A program made the translations under genes and the position numbers. A stretch of DNA of 64,000 nucleotides from Conexivisphaerales archaeon. Lineage in GTDB: Archaea; Thermoproteota; Nitrososphaeria; Conexivisphaerales; DTJL01. The stretch is from contig JAVYTR010000009.1 of the NCBI GenBank assembly GCA_038728585.1, positions 18,601 to 82,600 of the forward strand, in the 5' to 3' direction. The notes beneath the pieces were generated by a model. That model saw only the letters and a list, made by a program, of their open reading frames with translations. It had not been told where the DNA came from and ran no database searches. Below, one piece after another: positions 16,710 to 25,118 of the stretch. Position 1 is the stretch's first letter. Each line of letters begins with the position of its first letter.

Positions 16710-16813
16710 CGCTGACGAATCATCGAGCCTATTTTGAGTAGTTTGTAACATTACTTTAGTATCGGTTTCTATGTTGAGCATATCGAGTTGGAGATTCGAA
16801 CCCGAAGATTCCT

Positions 16814-16832
16814 AATCCCAGCCGGATCACCA
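16814..16832 (+). repeat. Putative right attachment site, degenerate tRNA-Glu 3' end
   Basis: AATCCCAGCCGGATCACCA matches the tRNA-Glu 3' end at 14117-14135 at 17 of 19 bases, with the CCA kept. It bounds the 2.7-kb segment holding the integrase remnant and the secreted protein. The two mismatches indicate old decay. Confidence 0.5.
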
Positions 16833-17009
16833 AGAGAACATCTTACTGCCAAATAACAGGATTTATACCTGCCCTCATTACATCCTTTCCCCTAGAACCG
16901 CAACCATCGGCCAGAGTCTAGAAACGTTGAGAATTCCTCGTATTCTTCCTTTCTGTTGAAGAGGTCTTGACCTTTCTTTGAGATATAAATCGAATAGCAA
17001 TTAGTTAAT

Positions 17010-17027
17010 TAGGTAACTAGTTACCTA
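17010..17027. repeat. 18-bp perfect palindrome
   Basis: TAGGTAACTAGTTACCTA is identical to its reverse complement. It lies about 65 bp beyond the end of the minus-strand methyltransferase gene. It may be a dimeric regulator site or simply an AT-rich chance palindrome; no gene start is adjacent on either side. Confidence 0.6.
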
Positions 17028-17093
17028 GATAATCTAAAAATGTTATGCCGCTGTTACTTATGTCGAGTTCGTCTCTAATCCTTACAGGTCGGT

Positions 17094-17675
17094 CTAAACA
17101 CGCCTAACCACAGCCCACCTGCTGAATATGCTCTCGTCCTCTTTCATTACTTGAAAAATGGAAAGAAGTTCTCTCCATTCATTTTCTGAAACCGCTCGGG
17201 GGTCATTCGCAAAAGGCTGCTTTGCAACCTCAACATATGCTAATGCTGAAGGTTTCATGATTCTTGACATTTCCTCAGCTGCTGCAGAATGTTCTGCCAT
17301 GCAACATATGGTTCCGTTTGAAAGGACGAAATCCACAGAATTATCTTCGATCATATGAAGGTCAGCTGCGGAACCCTTTTCAGCAATTATCACGTCATTC
17401 AGCTTTAACCTCAAAGCCTTCTCCTTAACTCTTTCAATCGCTCTTTCGTCAGAGTCGATGGCGTAAACTTTACCTCTCTTGCTGACCATTTTTGCCATTG
17501 GAATCGTATAGTAGCCCGGCCCAGATCCTATATCCGCTGCAACATAGCCTTCTTTTACAAATTCTACCAGTTTTTTCTCCGGTGGCCAGAGGAGTCTTCT
17601 AAGAGGGTTGTTCATGATAAACGGAGGAAAATGCCTATCAGGAACAATGTCATCTTTAGCTTCCTTGGTTTGCAT
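17094..17675 (-). CDS. Class I SAM-dependent methyltransferase
   Basis: The Rossmann methyltransferase core is clear: VAADIGSGPGYYTIPMAK (motif I) near residue 55, YAIDSDERAIERV (motif II), and VDFVLSNGTIC (motif IV). Substrate is unknown; the pattern resembles small-molecule or arsenite-type methyltransferases in general form only. The frame is open to a TTG at 17720. The ATG at 17675 is preferred because ATTTAAAAAG on this strand (about 17699-17708) gives a TATA box 25-30 bp upstream. It stands alone between gene-poor stretches. Confidence 0.8.
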   Translation of the reverse strand: MQTKEAKDDIVPDRHFPPFIMNNPLRRLLWPPEKKLVEFVKEGYVAADIGSGPGYYTIPMAKMVSKRGKVYAIDSDERAIERVKEKALRLKLNDVIIAEKGSAADLHMIEDNSVDFVLSNGTICCMAEHSAAAEEMSRIMKPSALAYVEVAKQPFANDPRAVSENEWRELLSIFQVMKEDESIFSRWAVVRRV

Positions 17676-17720
17676 TCTGGAGTTTTTGTGTCTTACACTT
17701 TTTAAATCTTGCTTGGACAA

Positions 17721-18507
17721 TTATCCTTCTTTCATCTGCTGCAAGTCCTGACAAGGGTATAGTAAAAAGAAGCCAATATGAAGACATTCTTGTGTGATAG
17801 ATTCAAGGAAATGCTTAAGCGCCAGACGCAATAATGCAGCAGATATATTCTCTGCTCGACCGGATAGCTTTGCCTTAGGAGTCGCAATCAGCGATGAATC
17901 ATCAAGCGGTTATGTTGGAAGGAATGGAACAACGCCTACAGTCTGGATTCTTACGTTCAGGTTGTTTTAGATACTGAGTATGTCTTGAGAATCTAACACG
18001 TCGTTAGAAGCTAAATGAATCTTCAATAAAACATCTTTTTGCGTTATCAAGAAAAGTACGCAAAGATTGCTGAGCTGTGCATGCTCGATTCGGATATTCT
18101 ATTTGGCATGATGTATCTAGAATCGAACGGTCACAGCTAGGCAAGAATGAAATGTTTCTTATAAGTAATGGTAGCAAGAAAGAACCGATTGAAACGATAA
18201 TTTAGCACTTCCGAAGTTCTCCGATTCGTTTCGCCTGTTTGAACTGAATAAGTAAGTTTATGCTTCGTCAGCCTTCACCAAATTAGTCGAAGAGCCTCAA
18301 AACAAGGTTTCCCAAAAATCTGTAAACCCAAGACTTATCCTTCCATGTGTCCAGCGTTGTCAGCGCGATGAACAGAGGTACACGTTTCCCCGCGACGTCT
18401 GTATGTATTGTTGTCTCTCGAACTTACCCAGCAGCTTCCAGCGTTATAATTGAAGCTCTTGGGGATCCGATTGACCTGCTGGATTATGTAACTGGAGTGG
18501 CTATAAT
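17721..18507. other. Long stretch without a recognisable gene
   Basis: No frame of useful length and no RNA gene was recognised. A short open stretch of about 60 codons around 17800-17970 lacks a start codon and any motif known to me. The region may be a remnant of decayed genes. Confidence 0.5.
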
Positions 18508-18972
18508 ATGAGTCTCTTGTCAGTAGTCATTGCTTGGTTCCATATCTTCTTTGCAATAGCCTGGATAGGTTCTGCAGTATTTTTCGCATTCGTACTTACC
18601 CCTGTCCTTTCTTCTCTGTCCCAGGGGGCCAGGGGCGAATTCTTCGGAAAGGCCATACCTCGGGTGGAAAAATTTGAGATAATTGTATCGACGATGACAA
18701 TAGCGTTCGGGGCCCCACTCCCGTTTATTCTGTCTGAGCAGAGCATTTTCATCAAGGTTGGTGCAGGTTTAGGTATTCTTACGTGGTTGTTCGGAATAGC
18801 CGTGATGGCTCCGTTGTCAAAACAGCTCGTGTCTGCGATTAACGGACAGGCCAGCGGACAACTGGCAGTGGAAATTTCACGAGTGTCAAAGAAATTCGGT
18901 ATTGCTTCCTTTATCGACCTTGTTTTAATGCTGATGACCTTCAGCGCAATGGTAGCAGCGGGCTTCCTATAG
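18508..18972 (+). CDS. Four-helix membrane protein, CopD/DUF2269-like
   Basis: A 154-residue integral membrane protein. Hydrophobic segments lie near residues 5-30, 55-75, 80-105 and 130-152. The first carries WFHIFFAIAWIGSAVFF, the histidine and WIGS pattern seen in CopD-like and related small quinone or heme-associated membrane proteins. Function is unknown. The neighbouring few hundred bases on both sides hold no recognised genes. Family assignment is a weak resemblance. Confidence 0.6.
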   Translation: MSLLSVVIAWFHIFFAIAWIGSAVFFAFVLTPVLSSLSQGARGEFFGKAIPRVEKFEIIVSTMTIAFGAPLPFILSEQSIFIKVGAGLGILTWLFGIAVMAPLSKQLVSAINGQASGQLAVEISRVSKKFGIASFIDLVLMLMTFSAMVAAGFL

Positions 18973-19711
18973 CCTTCTTATGCTTGACTACTGCAATTAC
19001 TTTTTTCTCAACTATACACTTCTTCGTTGTTGTGTCTGCTGCAAAAACTTCTTTCTTCTATCCCTCCTCGGAAACCCAAACTTCCAAGCGTCTCAGTCAC
19101 TACTACATGTCAGAATCTCATCTTGGCTAGTCTGCACAGAGAACCAGCAGAGTGGTCATCAGGCCTTTTCACATGTAATGATCCGAGTCTCGAAGGCTAT
19201 TGCACATGTAGTCTTTGTTGAGCCGAACACGAAGCTTATTATTGTGTAAATTTCGTCCTAGAGATTCGAGCGAATCATAGGTTTGCTCGTACGAGACTGA
19301 CATGAATCGTCATAAACTCCACTTCTAAATTAGAGTCACATGCTCTTTCGTAAAGTAAACTTTTATGCAATACAGTCAAGGGATTTTGTTAGGATGTGAT
19401 GTTATGGATTGCTTCCTCATTGTCCTACTACCCAAGCCAAGTGCATACAAAATCAGAGGTCGAATCTTCCAATCACATTTCTCTTGCTGTTCAACTTCAA
19501 CTGATTTTACGCTTCGGAAGAGTCTTTCATGTACCTCATGCTTTCCTATACAACCTTACGGCTTTCCACATGTTAGTTACACAGCATAGCTTTAACTAAC
19601 AGACTATGTATGCCAGAAAAGTCAATTCTGAAGCAATATTAACTTCAAATTATCCAAATTACCCATGTTTATTGCACTAGACATAAATAAATAATTTCCC
19701 AAACCATAATT
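18973..19711. other. Long stretch without a recognisable gene
   Basis: Short frames only, none with recognisable protein motifs. A small perfect hairpin GATTCG-AG-CGAATC lies at 19263-19276. AAATAAATAAT at 19684-19694 is the probable TATA box of the next gene, about 22 bp from its ATG. Confidence 0.5.
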
Positions 19712-20290
19712 ATGGCTAGAATTAATTTATCTGTAGACGAGAAGGTATTCGAAGAATTTTCATATCAAGCTCAAAGACAGAATAAGACTTTATTTGCGTT
19801 TGCAAACGAGTCTCTTTCAGTAATCTCTAAGGTTTCTTCAGAGGGAGGTTCACCTCAGCAGCTTGAAGAGCTGTGGAAAGTATCAACTGTTTGCAGGCAG
19901 GTTGATGTCATGACTTTACCGGTTGATTTCCTAGATATACTTGTGGAGAAACTTTACGAGTATGATAAAGAATGGACGCTTGACGCTTTTTCGCAGCTTG
20001 GTTCTTCTTTAGTAGGCCTCTTCAAGATGGTGGTTGGCAACGTAGAAGAGCTGGATAGTCTGGCGAAGGATTTCGCTCTCATCCTTCCTATAAAAAGGTT
20101 CAAAATAACAAGGATAAACGATTCATCAATACAGATAGATGTAATCGGTGCTGGTAGAAAGATCTACTCCACAGAATGTTCCTTTGAATTCCTGAAGTCT
20201 TTATTGAGCGGGTATGGCTGGGACATCACTGAAAAGGAGATAGGTGTTGGGACTATTAGAGCAGTCGCAACCAGACGAAACTATCCATAG
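19712..20290 (+). CDS. Hypothetical protein with ribbon-helix-helix-like N-terminus
   Basis: Not recognised as a known family. The first 45 residues (MARINLSVDEKVFEEFSYQA, then a helix) have the strand-helix-helix pattern of ribbon-helix-helix DNA binders. The middle is mainly helical. The last 60 residues alternate short strands (RFKITRINDSSIQIDVIG) and a helix ending in GYGW, which could be a small ligand-binding domain. Its ATG follows a good TATA element with leaderless spacing. A regulatory role is a guess from the N-terminus alone. It stands as a single gene. Confidence 0.55.
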   Translation: MARINLSVDEKVFEEFSYQAQRQNKTLFAFANESLSVISKVSSEGGSPQQLEELWKVSTVCRQVDVMTLPVDFLDILVEKLYEYDKEWTLDAFSQLGSSLVGLFKMVVGNVEELDSLAKDFALILPIKRFKITRINDSSIQIDVIGAGRKIYSTECSFEFLKSLLSGYGWDITEKEIGVGTIRAVATRRNYP

Positions 20291-20500
20291 CAGAAATTTG
20301 CAGAAAAAGAATCGAAGCACCAGCAATTAGGCAAGTAGTTTGAATTCATACATCATGACAGATGTGTCACTTCTACATTTTCATCATATAATATCACTTT
20401 CTCGTATGCTCTGAACTGTTTAAAAAAAGGAACGTCAGAATGCATACACCACAACGGATACTGACTTATAGACGGTTAACCTAATATATTACGAGGAAAC

Positions 20501-20872
20501 ATGCTAAGGAGTTTGGCTGAACCAGACAAAGATTCAGAGAAAGACTTGTCTGAGCGTAACCTTTCACTTTCGTCCTGCAAGCAGTCATACTCCGAACACC
20601 TGACTTTCTCTTCCCGTCACTCGAGGGAACAAAACAGCGAAGAGAGAAGAAACAAGAAGCCTGAAGACAGGCGAGAGAGGTCCAGACTTCTAGTAATTGG
20701 TCGCATCCTGAGCATGCTGGTCTTCGGAGCTTTGATCATAGACATTTCTTCAGCTGCAAGATTAGTTCTTGGAACTTTATTCCTCACATGTGGATGCTTT
20801 GATGTATTTATGAACATCCTAAGAAGAGAGAGCACCCAGGCTGAAGAAGAAGAGCTCATGCGCTACGTCTAG
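20501..20872 (+). CDS. Hypothetical membrane protein with charged N-terminus
   Basis: A 123-residue protein without a recognised family. Residues 1-65 are strongly charged and Ser/Arg/Glu-rich, likely disordered and cytoplasmic. Residues about 66-110 contain two hydrophobic helices (LVIGRILSMLVFGALII and RLVLGTLFLTCGCFDVF). The tail is acidic. An AT-rich TAATATATTA lies at 20482-20491, too close to the ATG for a standard promoter, so the start may be later or the TATA box is the TTATAG at 20466-20471. Coding status is moderately supported by length and the membrane pattern. Confidence 0.5.
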   Translation: MLRSLAEPDKDSEKDLSERNLSLSSCKQSYSEHLTFSSRHSREQNSEERRNKKPEDRRERSRLLVIGRILSMLVFGALIIDISSAARLVLGTLFLTCGCFDVFMNILRRESTQAEEEELMRYV

Positions 20873-21021
20873 CAGAGTGCAGAGTTGGATTCTTACAGTT
20901 ATACGTTAGTTTTTAGCATTTAAAAAGTCATACATTCATTTCAACATACGAAATAGCATCTTACGTTCAGCTTAACGGTTAGTGTTTTATTGGCAAGCTG
21001 TGTTGTTAGTAACAGACCGTA

Positions 21022-22503
21022 ATGAGCCAAATCGATTCGTCACAAACGAAGGTTAGTTTGTTTGAAAACGTCACAACCTGCAGGTTTGTCTTCTTCTGGT
21101 CTGTTGCGTGGGGAATAGCCATCATGGCACTAAGCCCGGTAGTTGACTATCTGACCCCATTCCTGAACCCTACATACGCTAACCAGTGGACCCCAGACGT
21201 TTACTGGAGGTTGGTTCTATACTGGCATGGAGGGATATTCATCCCGTGGATAACTGCGCTGGCAGTGCTTGTATGCATGCTCTTTGACCTGAACAAAATG
21301 CATGGCTTTACAGGAAGTCTGGTGAGAGAGTCTGTCTTTGTCGGCGGATTGATTGCGCCTCCTTTGGCAGGTATAGCTGGTATCTTTGATATCTACGACA
21401 GATTTGCATTAGGTATACCGCTCTGGGCGCAGATAGCTGCCTTCCTGATAGGCGACGAGATGGCAATAGCTCTTATCGTTGCGATGGTCAACAGAGGAAG
21501 GGAGACAATCCATGGGATGAGGCGTATAGGGCTTAATTATCTGACAACGCTGATTGCAGTCTTTGCTGCACTGATGTCAGCAATTCTTGGTCACATAGCT
21601 GGATGGATAACATGGTTTGGGCCCTGGCCATCGTTTGTGCCGCAGTACATTAATTCAACTCTATATCAATCGCTCGGCTACTATAATAGCTCCGCAGTAA
21701 TAGTGTTCACTGAAAACGCTGTTGGTTCTCATTCGCATCTCATGCTTCCATCACTGATGGCAGGAGTTGTTGCGCTCGTTGCCACATACTATGGCTATGG
21801 AAAAGGTTGGAGTGCTAAGGTGAATCGCCTGGCATCAGTTGGATTCCTTGTAATGATTGTAGGGATGCTGTCAGCACTTTGGGTGTATACAGTTTCAGGC
21901 GTGGGTAATTATTCCATTCCTACACTTTTTACCAGCGATAATGGGGTGAACGGAATAGCTGCAGACGACCTTCTTACAGGACTCATAGGCCTGGGCGCCT
22001 TCTTCGTCTTTGTGTCTCTGTTATTAGCTTCCAGAAATAGTGATGTAGGTAGCATGCCAAGAAATAAAGATGTGGTCTATCTTTCGATAATCGTAGCATG
22101 GATTCTGATATACCTTGTGATACCTGTAACTGGCTACTATATCGAGCTGAATCAGACTTTCTACAGTGCCGCTGGTATTTCGTTCGACGAGGCATATTCA
22201 AGGTTCCATCAGGACTTTGGCTTCTTCGTTCTACCAGCTCTTGTTACTGTTGCCCTTGGACTTGAAATGCTGGGTATAGCTGGAAAGAGAAGCCTCTACG
22301 CTGGAGCCCTTTTGATTGCAGGAGAGCTTATTGCTTTTGTCTTCGGAGAAATGTATGCTATGGTCAGCTTGAGCAGTCTTTTCTTCTATGGGGCAATTGC
22401 TGGTGGAATTCTTATGGGCCTAGGCGCACTTGTCGGAATAGCAGCGATAGTCAGGGAGGAGAGGCCTAGCAAGACTAAAGAGTTGGTTATGGTTCAGAAG
22501 TGA
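21022..22503 (+). CDS. Multi-helix membrane protein, divergent heme-copper-oxidase-like
   Basis: A 493-residue protein with about 12 hydrophobic helices. Helix 2 carries YWHGGIFIPWI, resembling the heme-binding histidine of heme-copper oxidase subunit I. Helix 6 reads AVGSHSHLMLP where oxidases have the copper-ligand GHPEVY segment, and a late helix has RFHQDFGFFVLP. The His-His pair of helix 7 is absent. It might therefore be a diverged b-type heme protein, related to oxidase or nitric oxide reductase subunits but lacking a normal copper site. The TFB-like gene follows directly and may be co-transcribed. Function is unknown. Confidence 0.55.
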   Translation: MSQIDSSQTKVSLFENVTTCRFVFFWSVAWGIAIMALSPVVDYLTPFLNPTYANQWTPDVYWRLVLYWHGGIFIPWITALAVLVCMLFDLNKMHGFTGSLVRESVFVGGLIAPPLAGIAGIFDIYDRFALGIPLWAQIAAFLIGDEMAIALIVAMVNRGRETIHGMRRIGLNYLTTLIAVFAALMSAILGHIAGWITWFGPWPSFVPQYINSTLYQSLGYYNSSAVIVFTENAVGSHSHLMLPSLMAGVVALVATYYGYGKGWSAKVNRLASVGFLVMIVGMLSALWVYTVSGVGNYSIPTLFTSDNGVNGIAADDLLTGLIGLGAFFVFVSLLLASRNSDVGSMPRNKDVVYLSIIVAWILIYLVIPVTGYYIELNQTFYSAAGISFDEAYSRFHQDFGFFVLPALVTVALGLEMLGIAGKRSLYAGALLIAGELIAFVFGEMYAMVSLSSLFFYGAIAGGILMGLGALVGIAAIVREERPSKTKELVMVQK

Positions 22504-22521
22504 CCAAAAGGGTGGGGCGAA

Positions 22522-23118
22522 CTGGACGTTGAAAGGGGCGAAGTAGATAGGCTGCTTTCGTATGTTGATTCTGTTGCATCTAGGCTGAACATACCGGATA
22601 ATGCGAGAGATGAAGCAAAGGATGTTCTGAGAATTATACTTCAATCAGGAAGGAAGCAGTTTGTTGCAGCTGCTGTAGCATCATGCCTGTACCTAGCATG
22701 CAAGAAATATCAGCTGCCGATAACGATGCAGGAAATAGGTAACGCAGTAGAACCCAAGGTAAATAGACACGTCATAGGAAGAAAATGCACAAGTCTGTAT
22801 AGGCTGCTCTATTCCGATTCGCCTCCGAAGACGATGCCGCCTGAAGCTTACGTCTACCGGATAGCTTCTGCGCTGAAATGCTCACATTCAGTCGTTCAAC
22901 ATTCTCTAGAACTGATCAGATGGGCGAAAGCTGCAGGAAGCCTTGTGTCAGGCAAGCACCCAGCTGTAATCGCAGCTGCAGCGCTCTACCTCTCAGCAAT
23001 GAAACACGGAGACGCTTTACCACAGGCAGAGTTAGCGTCGAAGGCTGGCCTAGCAGATTCCAAATCGCTCAGGAGAGTCATTGCTATACTCGAAAAGGTT
23101 GATGTAGAGCACCCCTGA
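22522..23118 (+). CDS. TFB/TFIIB-like cyclin-fold factor lacking the zinc ribbon
   Basis: Two cyclin repeats of archaeal transcription factor B are visible. The first reads LNIPDNARDEAKDVL, then GRKQFVAAAVASCLYLACKK. The second runs from AYVYRIASALKCSH to SGKHPAVIAAAALYLSAM. The N-terminal zinc ribbon and B-finger that engage polymerase are absent. The frame is open from 22504, directly after the previous stop, but holds no ATG, GTG or TTG until 22726, inside the first repeat. A CTG at 22522, preceded by GGTGG at 22511-22515, is the best start candidate. It may be an alternative initiation factor, a regulator, or a decaying gene. Confidence 0.65.
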   Translation: MDVERGEVDRLLSYVDSVASRLNIPDNARDEAKDVLRIILQSGRKQFVAAAVASCLYLACKKYQLPITMQEIGNAVEPKVNRHVIGRKCTSLYRLLYSDSPPKTMPPEAYVYRIASALKCSHSVVQHSLELIRWAKAAGSLVSGKHPAVIAAAALYLSAMKHGDALPQAELASKAGLADSKSLRRVIAILEKVDVEHP

Positions 23119-23356
23119 TGTGTTGGCAGACATTTGGTCATACATATTTACATTCATTCACAGTGGACATCGACTTGACAATACAAGAAATCTGATGTTT
23201 ATCACTGCATCTGCACTATTGTGCACGAATGTACAGGCTGCCAGGCACAGGTTTTGAAAAACAATTACAAAAGTTTAATCCTTATTACAATTATTTCAAA
23301 ATACACCATAAAGGCTATTATCCTGAATCACCACATCAAAAGCTAGGGGCTGTCAC

Positions 23357-23884
23357 TTGAAGGGCGGCGATACCGGTAAAAAAGATGATATCGGTTCCCG
23401 CTGGCGTGACGACCTTAAGGCTATCCTCAGGCAGCGTCCCTGTGAGCTCGTTGGTATAGGAAATCCGATCAGAAGGGATGACTCTGCTGGATTATTTGTG
23501 ATAAGACATTTGAGGAAGAAATATGGAAAGCATCCTAGCGAAGGAGTAGTAATCCATGACCCGATTACTGCACCGGAATTGGTCAGGTTGAAACTCTCAT
23601 ACAAGAATGCGAGGGTCATTGTTTTTGACTCTGCAGAGATGAACATGAAACCAGGAAGCATAATGCTTGCAAACATATCTGATTCAAGGTATGGATTCTT
23701 TGCAACCCACAACATACCGCTGAAGCTGATTCCATACTTCGCTGAACACCCTGAAAAGACATGGATAGTGGGGATACAGCCTGAAGACGTTTCGATCGGA
23801 GAAGGACTTTCAAACACAGCAATGAAATCTGTGAAAGAATTGGTATCATTCTTTGGCATCATATTCGAAGGTGAAGCTGAATGA
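23357..23884 (+). CDS. hycI: [NiFe] hydrogenase maturation protease (HycI/HyaD family)
   Basis: Endopeptidase that trims the C-terminus of the hydrogenase large subunit after nickel insertion. Family motifs are ELVGIGNPIRRDDSAGLF around residues 30-48, the VIVFDSAEM strand with a metal-binding aspartate, and GIQPEDVSIGEGLS near the end. Start is TTG. The gene overlaps the nuoA-type gene by 4 bases (ATGA) and heads the hydrogenase operon, which supports a true nickel-bearing catalytic subunit downstream. Confidence 0.88.
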   Translation: MKGGDTGKKDDIGSRWRDDLKAILRQRPCELVGIGNPIRRDDSAGLFVIRHLRKKYGKHPSEGVVIHDPITAPELVRLKLSYKNARVIVFDSAEMNMKPGSIMLANISDSRYGFFATHNIPLKLIPYFAEHPEKTWIVGIQPEDVSIGEGLSNTAMKSVKELVSFFGIIFEGEAE

Positions 23885-24225
23885 GCGAAGCTGATGTCAT
23901 CTTGGCACCTATTCTGATCATACTGGTCGACCTTCTTGCCTTTTACCTGTTTGGAAGGCTGGGAAAGAAGAGTTACGGCGAGGGAACGAAATATGAGCCT
24001 TTCACTGGGGGAGAAAGAGAAGCACCAACCAGAGGGCTCTATCAGTCCAACCTCTTCGTATTTGCAGCGATGTTCCTTGTGGTTGAGGTCTTCGCTTTAC
24101 TGATAGCAGGTTCATACCTGGCACAAGCTCCATACTACCCTCTGCTCTTTTTGCTGGGGGGAAGCGGTGTCATTCTGCTTGTTGTGTGGTGGTTGATAAT
24201 TGTAGGAGGTGTCAGGTTCACTTGA
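23881..24225 (+). CDS. nuoA: NuoA-like membrane subunit of the hydrogenase complex
   Basis: A 114-residue membrane protein with three hydrophobic helices. The loop after helix 1 has KYEPFTGGEREAP, a version of the NuoA signature YECG, followed by a second helix FVFAAMFLVVEVFALL with the conserved membrane glutamate. NuoA contacts NuoH and NuoJ near the quinone or ion path in complex I; simple group 4 hydrogenases such as Ech lack it. The ATG overlaps the protease stop; the stop overlaps the TTG of the next gene. Confidence 0.88.
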   Translation: MSEADVILAPILIILVDLLAFYLFGRLGKKSYGEGTKYEPFTGGEREAPTRGLYQSNLFVFAAMFLVVEVFALLIAGSYLAQAPYYPLLFLLGGSGVILLVVWWLIIVGGVRFT

Positions 24226-24659
24226 CACTGAGGGACTGGGCCAGAAAGAGGTCGATCTGGGTCTTTGATGTGAACGCTGCTTCTTGCAACGGTTGTGATA
24301 TCGAAATCCTCGATGCGTTCACTCCTCGCTACGATGTCGAAAGGCTCGGTGTTGTGCTTGTTCCCAGCCCGAGACACGCAGATGTTCTTCTGGTTACTGG
24401 CACAGTCAATTCGATGATGAAGGAGAGGCTCAGAACCATATACGAACAGATGCCTGAACCTAAGTATGTTGTAGCTGTGGGTGCATGCGCTCTGGGAGGG
24501 GGCGTCTACAAGGGATGCTACAACGTAGGGCATGGTGTCGACAAGGTGATTCCTGTAGACCTGTACATACCAGGCTGCCCCCCGAGACCGGAAGCAATCA
24601 TATATGGGATAGTAAAGCTTGTCACAGGTGAACCTCCAGACCCCAAGGAGGAGAGCTAG
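24222..24659 (+). CDS. Group 4 hydrogenase small subunit (NuoB/HycG-like)
   Basis: Carries the proximal [4Fe-4S] cluster that receives electrons at the membrane interface. The motif ASCNGCDIEIL is of the hydrogenase type (complex I NuoB has a CC pair instead), followed by AVGACALGGG and IPGCPPRPEAI for the remaining cysteines. Start is the TTG at 24222, overlapping the previous stop as TTGA and preceded by GGAGGTG at 24205-24211; a longer frame to 24186 is unlikely. 145 residues is normal. Confidence 0.92.
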   Translation: MTLRDWARKRSIWVFDVNAASCNGCDIEILDAFTPRYDVERLGVVLVPSPRHADVLLVTGTVNSMMKERLRTIYEQMPEPKYVVAVGACALGGGVYKGCYNVGHGVDKVIPVDLYIPGCPPRPEAIIYGIVKLVTGEPPDPKEES

Positions 24660-25118
24660 ATGATCGAGGAGAAGCTGGTTGAAATAGCAAAGGAGGTTTC
24701 AGGAAACGTTTCAAGGACAAGGAAGTCTTTCATACTCAAGGTGAACCCGGAAAAGGTAAGTGATGCATGTCAGAAGGTTGCAGGGTTGAATGACTTTTAC
24801 CATCTCTCGACCATTACCGGCGTGGATATAGGAGAACATATAACTGTCATGTACCATTTCTGGAAGGGTAGGGATTTCATAACAGTCTCAACCGATGTCC
24901 CGAAGTCAAATCCTCACCTGCCAAGCATAAGCTCGTCTCTACCCTCTTCGCTCCTTTACGAGGCAGAGGTGAAGGACCTACTGGGAGTCATATTCGACGG
25001 AAACCCCCTGATGGGAACCAGGCTGATTCTGCCAGATATCTATCCTGAGGATGCGCCACCTCCTCTTACGAAGGAGGCAGACTCTGAAAAGATAAGGAAG
25101 ATGATGGAGCTTGAGTGA
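24660..25118 (+). CDS. nuoC: NuoC-like subunit (30 kDa type)
   Basis: Peripheral-arm subunit next to the catalytic NuoD-like protein. The 152-residue protein has the family layout: an N-terminal mixed domain, HLSTITGVDIGEHI, a KSNPHLPSISSSLPSS segment, EAEVKDLLGVIFDGNP, then RLILPDIYPEDAPPPLTK. The separation of C and D into two genes is as in archaeal complexes, not a fused CD. It directly abuts the B subunit stop and overlaps the next gene by 8 bases. Confidence 0.9.
   Translation: MIEEKLVEIAKEVSGNVSRTRKSFILKVNPEKVSDACQKVAGLNDFYHLSTITGVDIGEHITVMYHFWKGRDFITVSTDVPKSNPHLPSISSSLPSSLLYEAEVKDLLGVIFDGNPLMGTRLILPDIYPEDAPPPLTKEADSEKIRKMMELE

Larger units (their letters stand above)
16710..17093. 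other. Intergenic stretch with tRNA-like remnant and palindrome
   Basis: No gene is seen. It holds the degenerate tRNA 3' end (16814-16832) and, on the opposite strand, a T-arm-like GGGTTCGAATC at 16793-16803. It also contains an 18-bp perfect palindrome at 17010-17027 in AT-rich sequence before the 3' end of the minus-strand methyltransferase. Confidence 0.5.

Noticed and set aside
16786..16813. Minus-strand T-arm-like GGGTTCGAATC suggesting another tRNA
   Set aside because: No acceptor, D or anticodon stem can be built around it; treated as remnant sequence.
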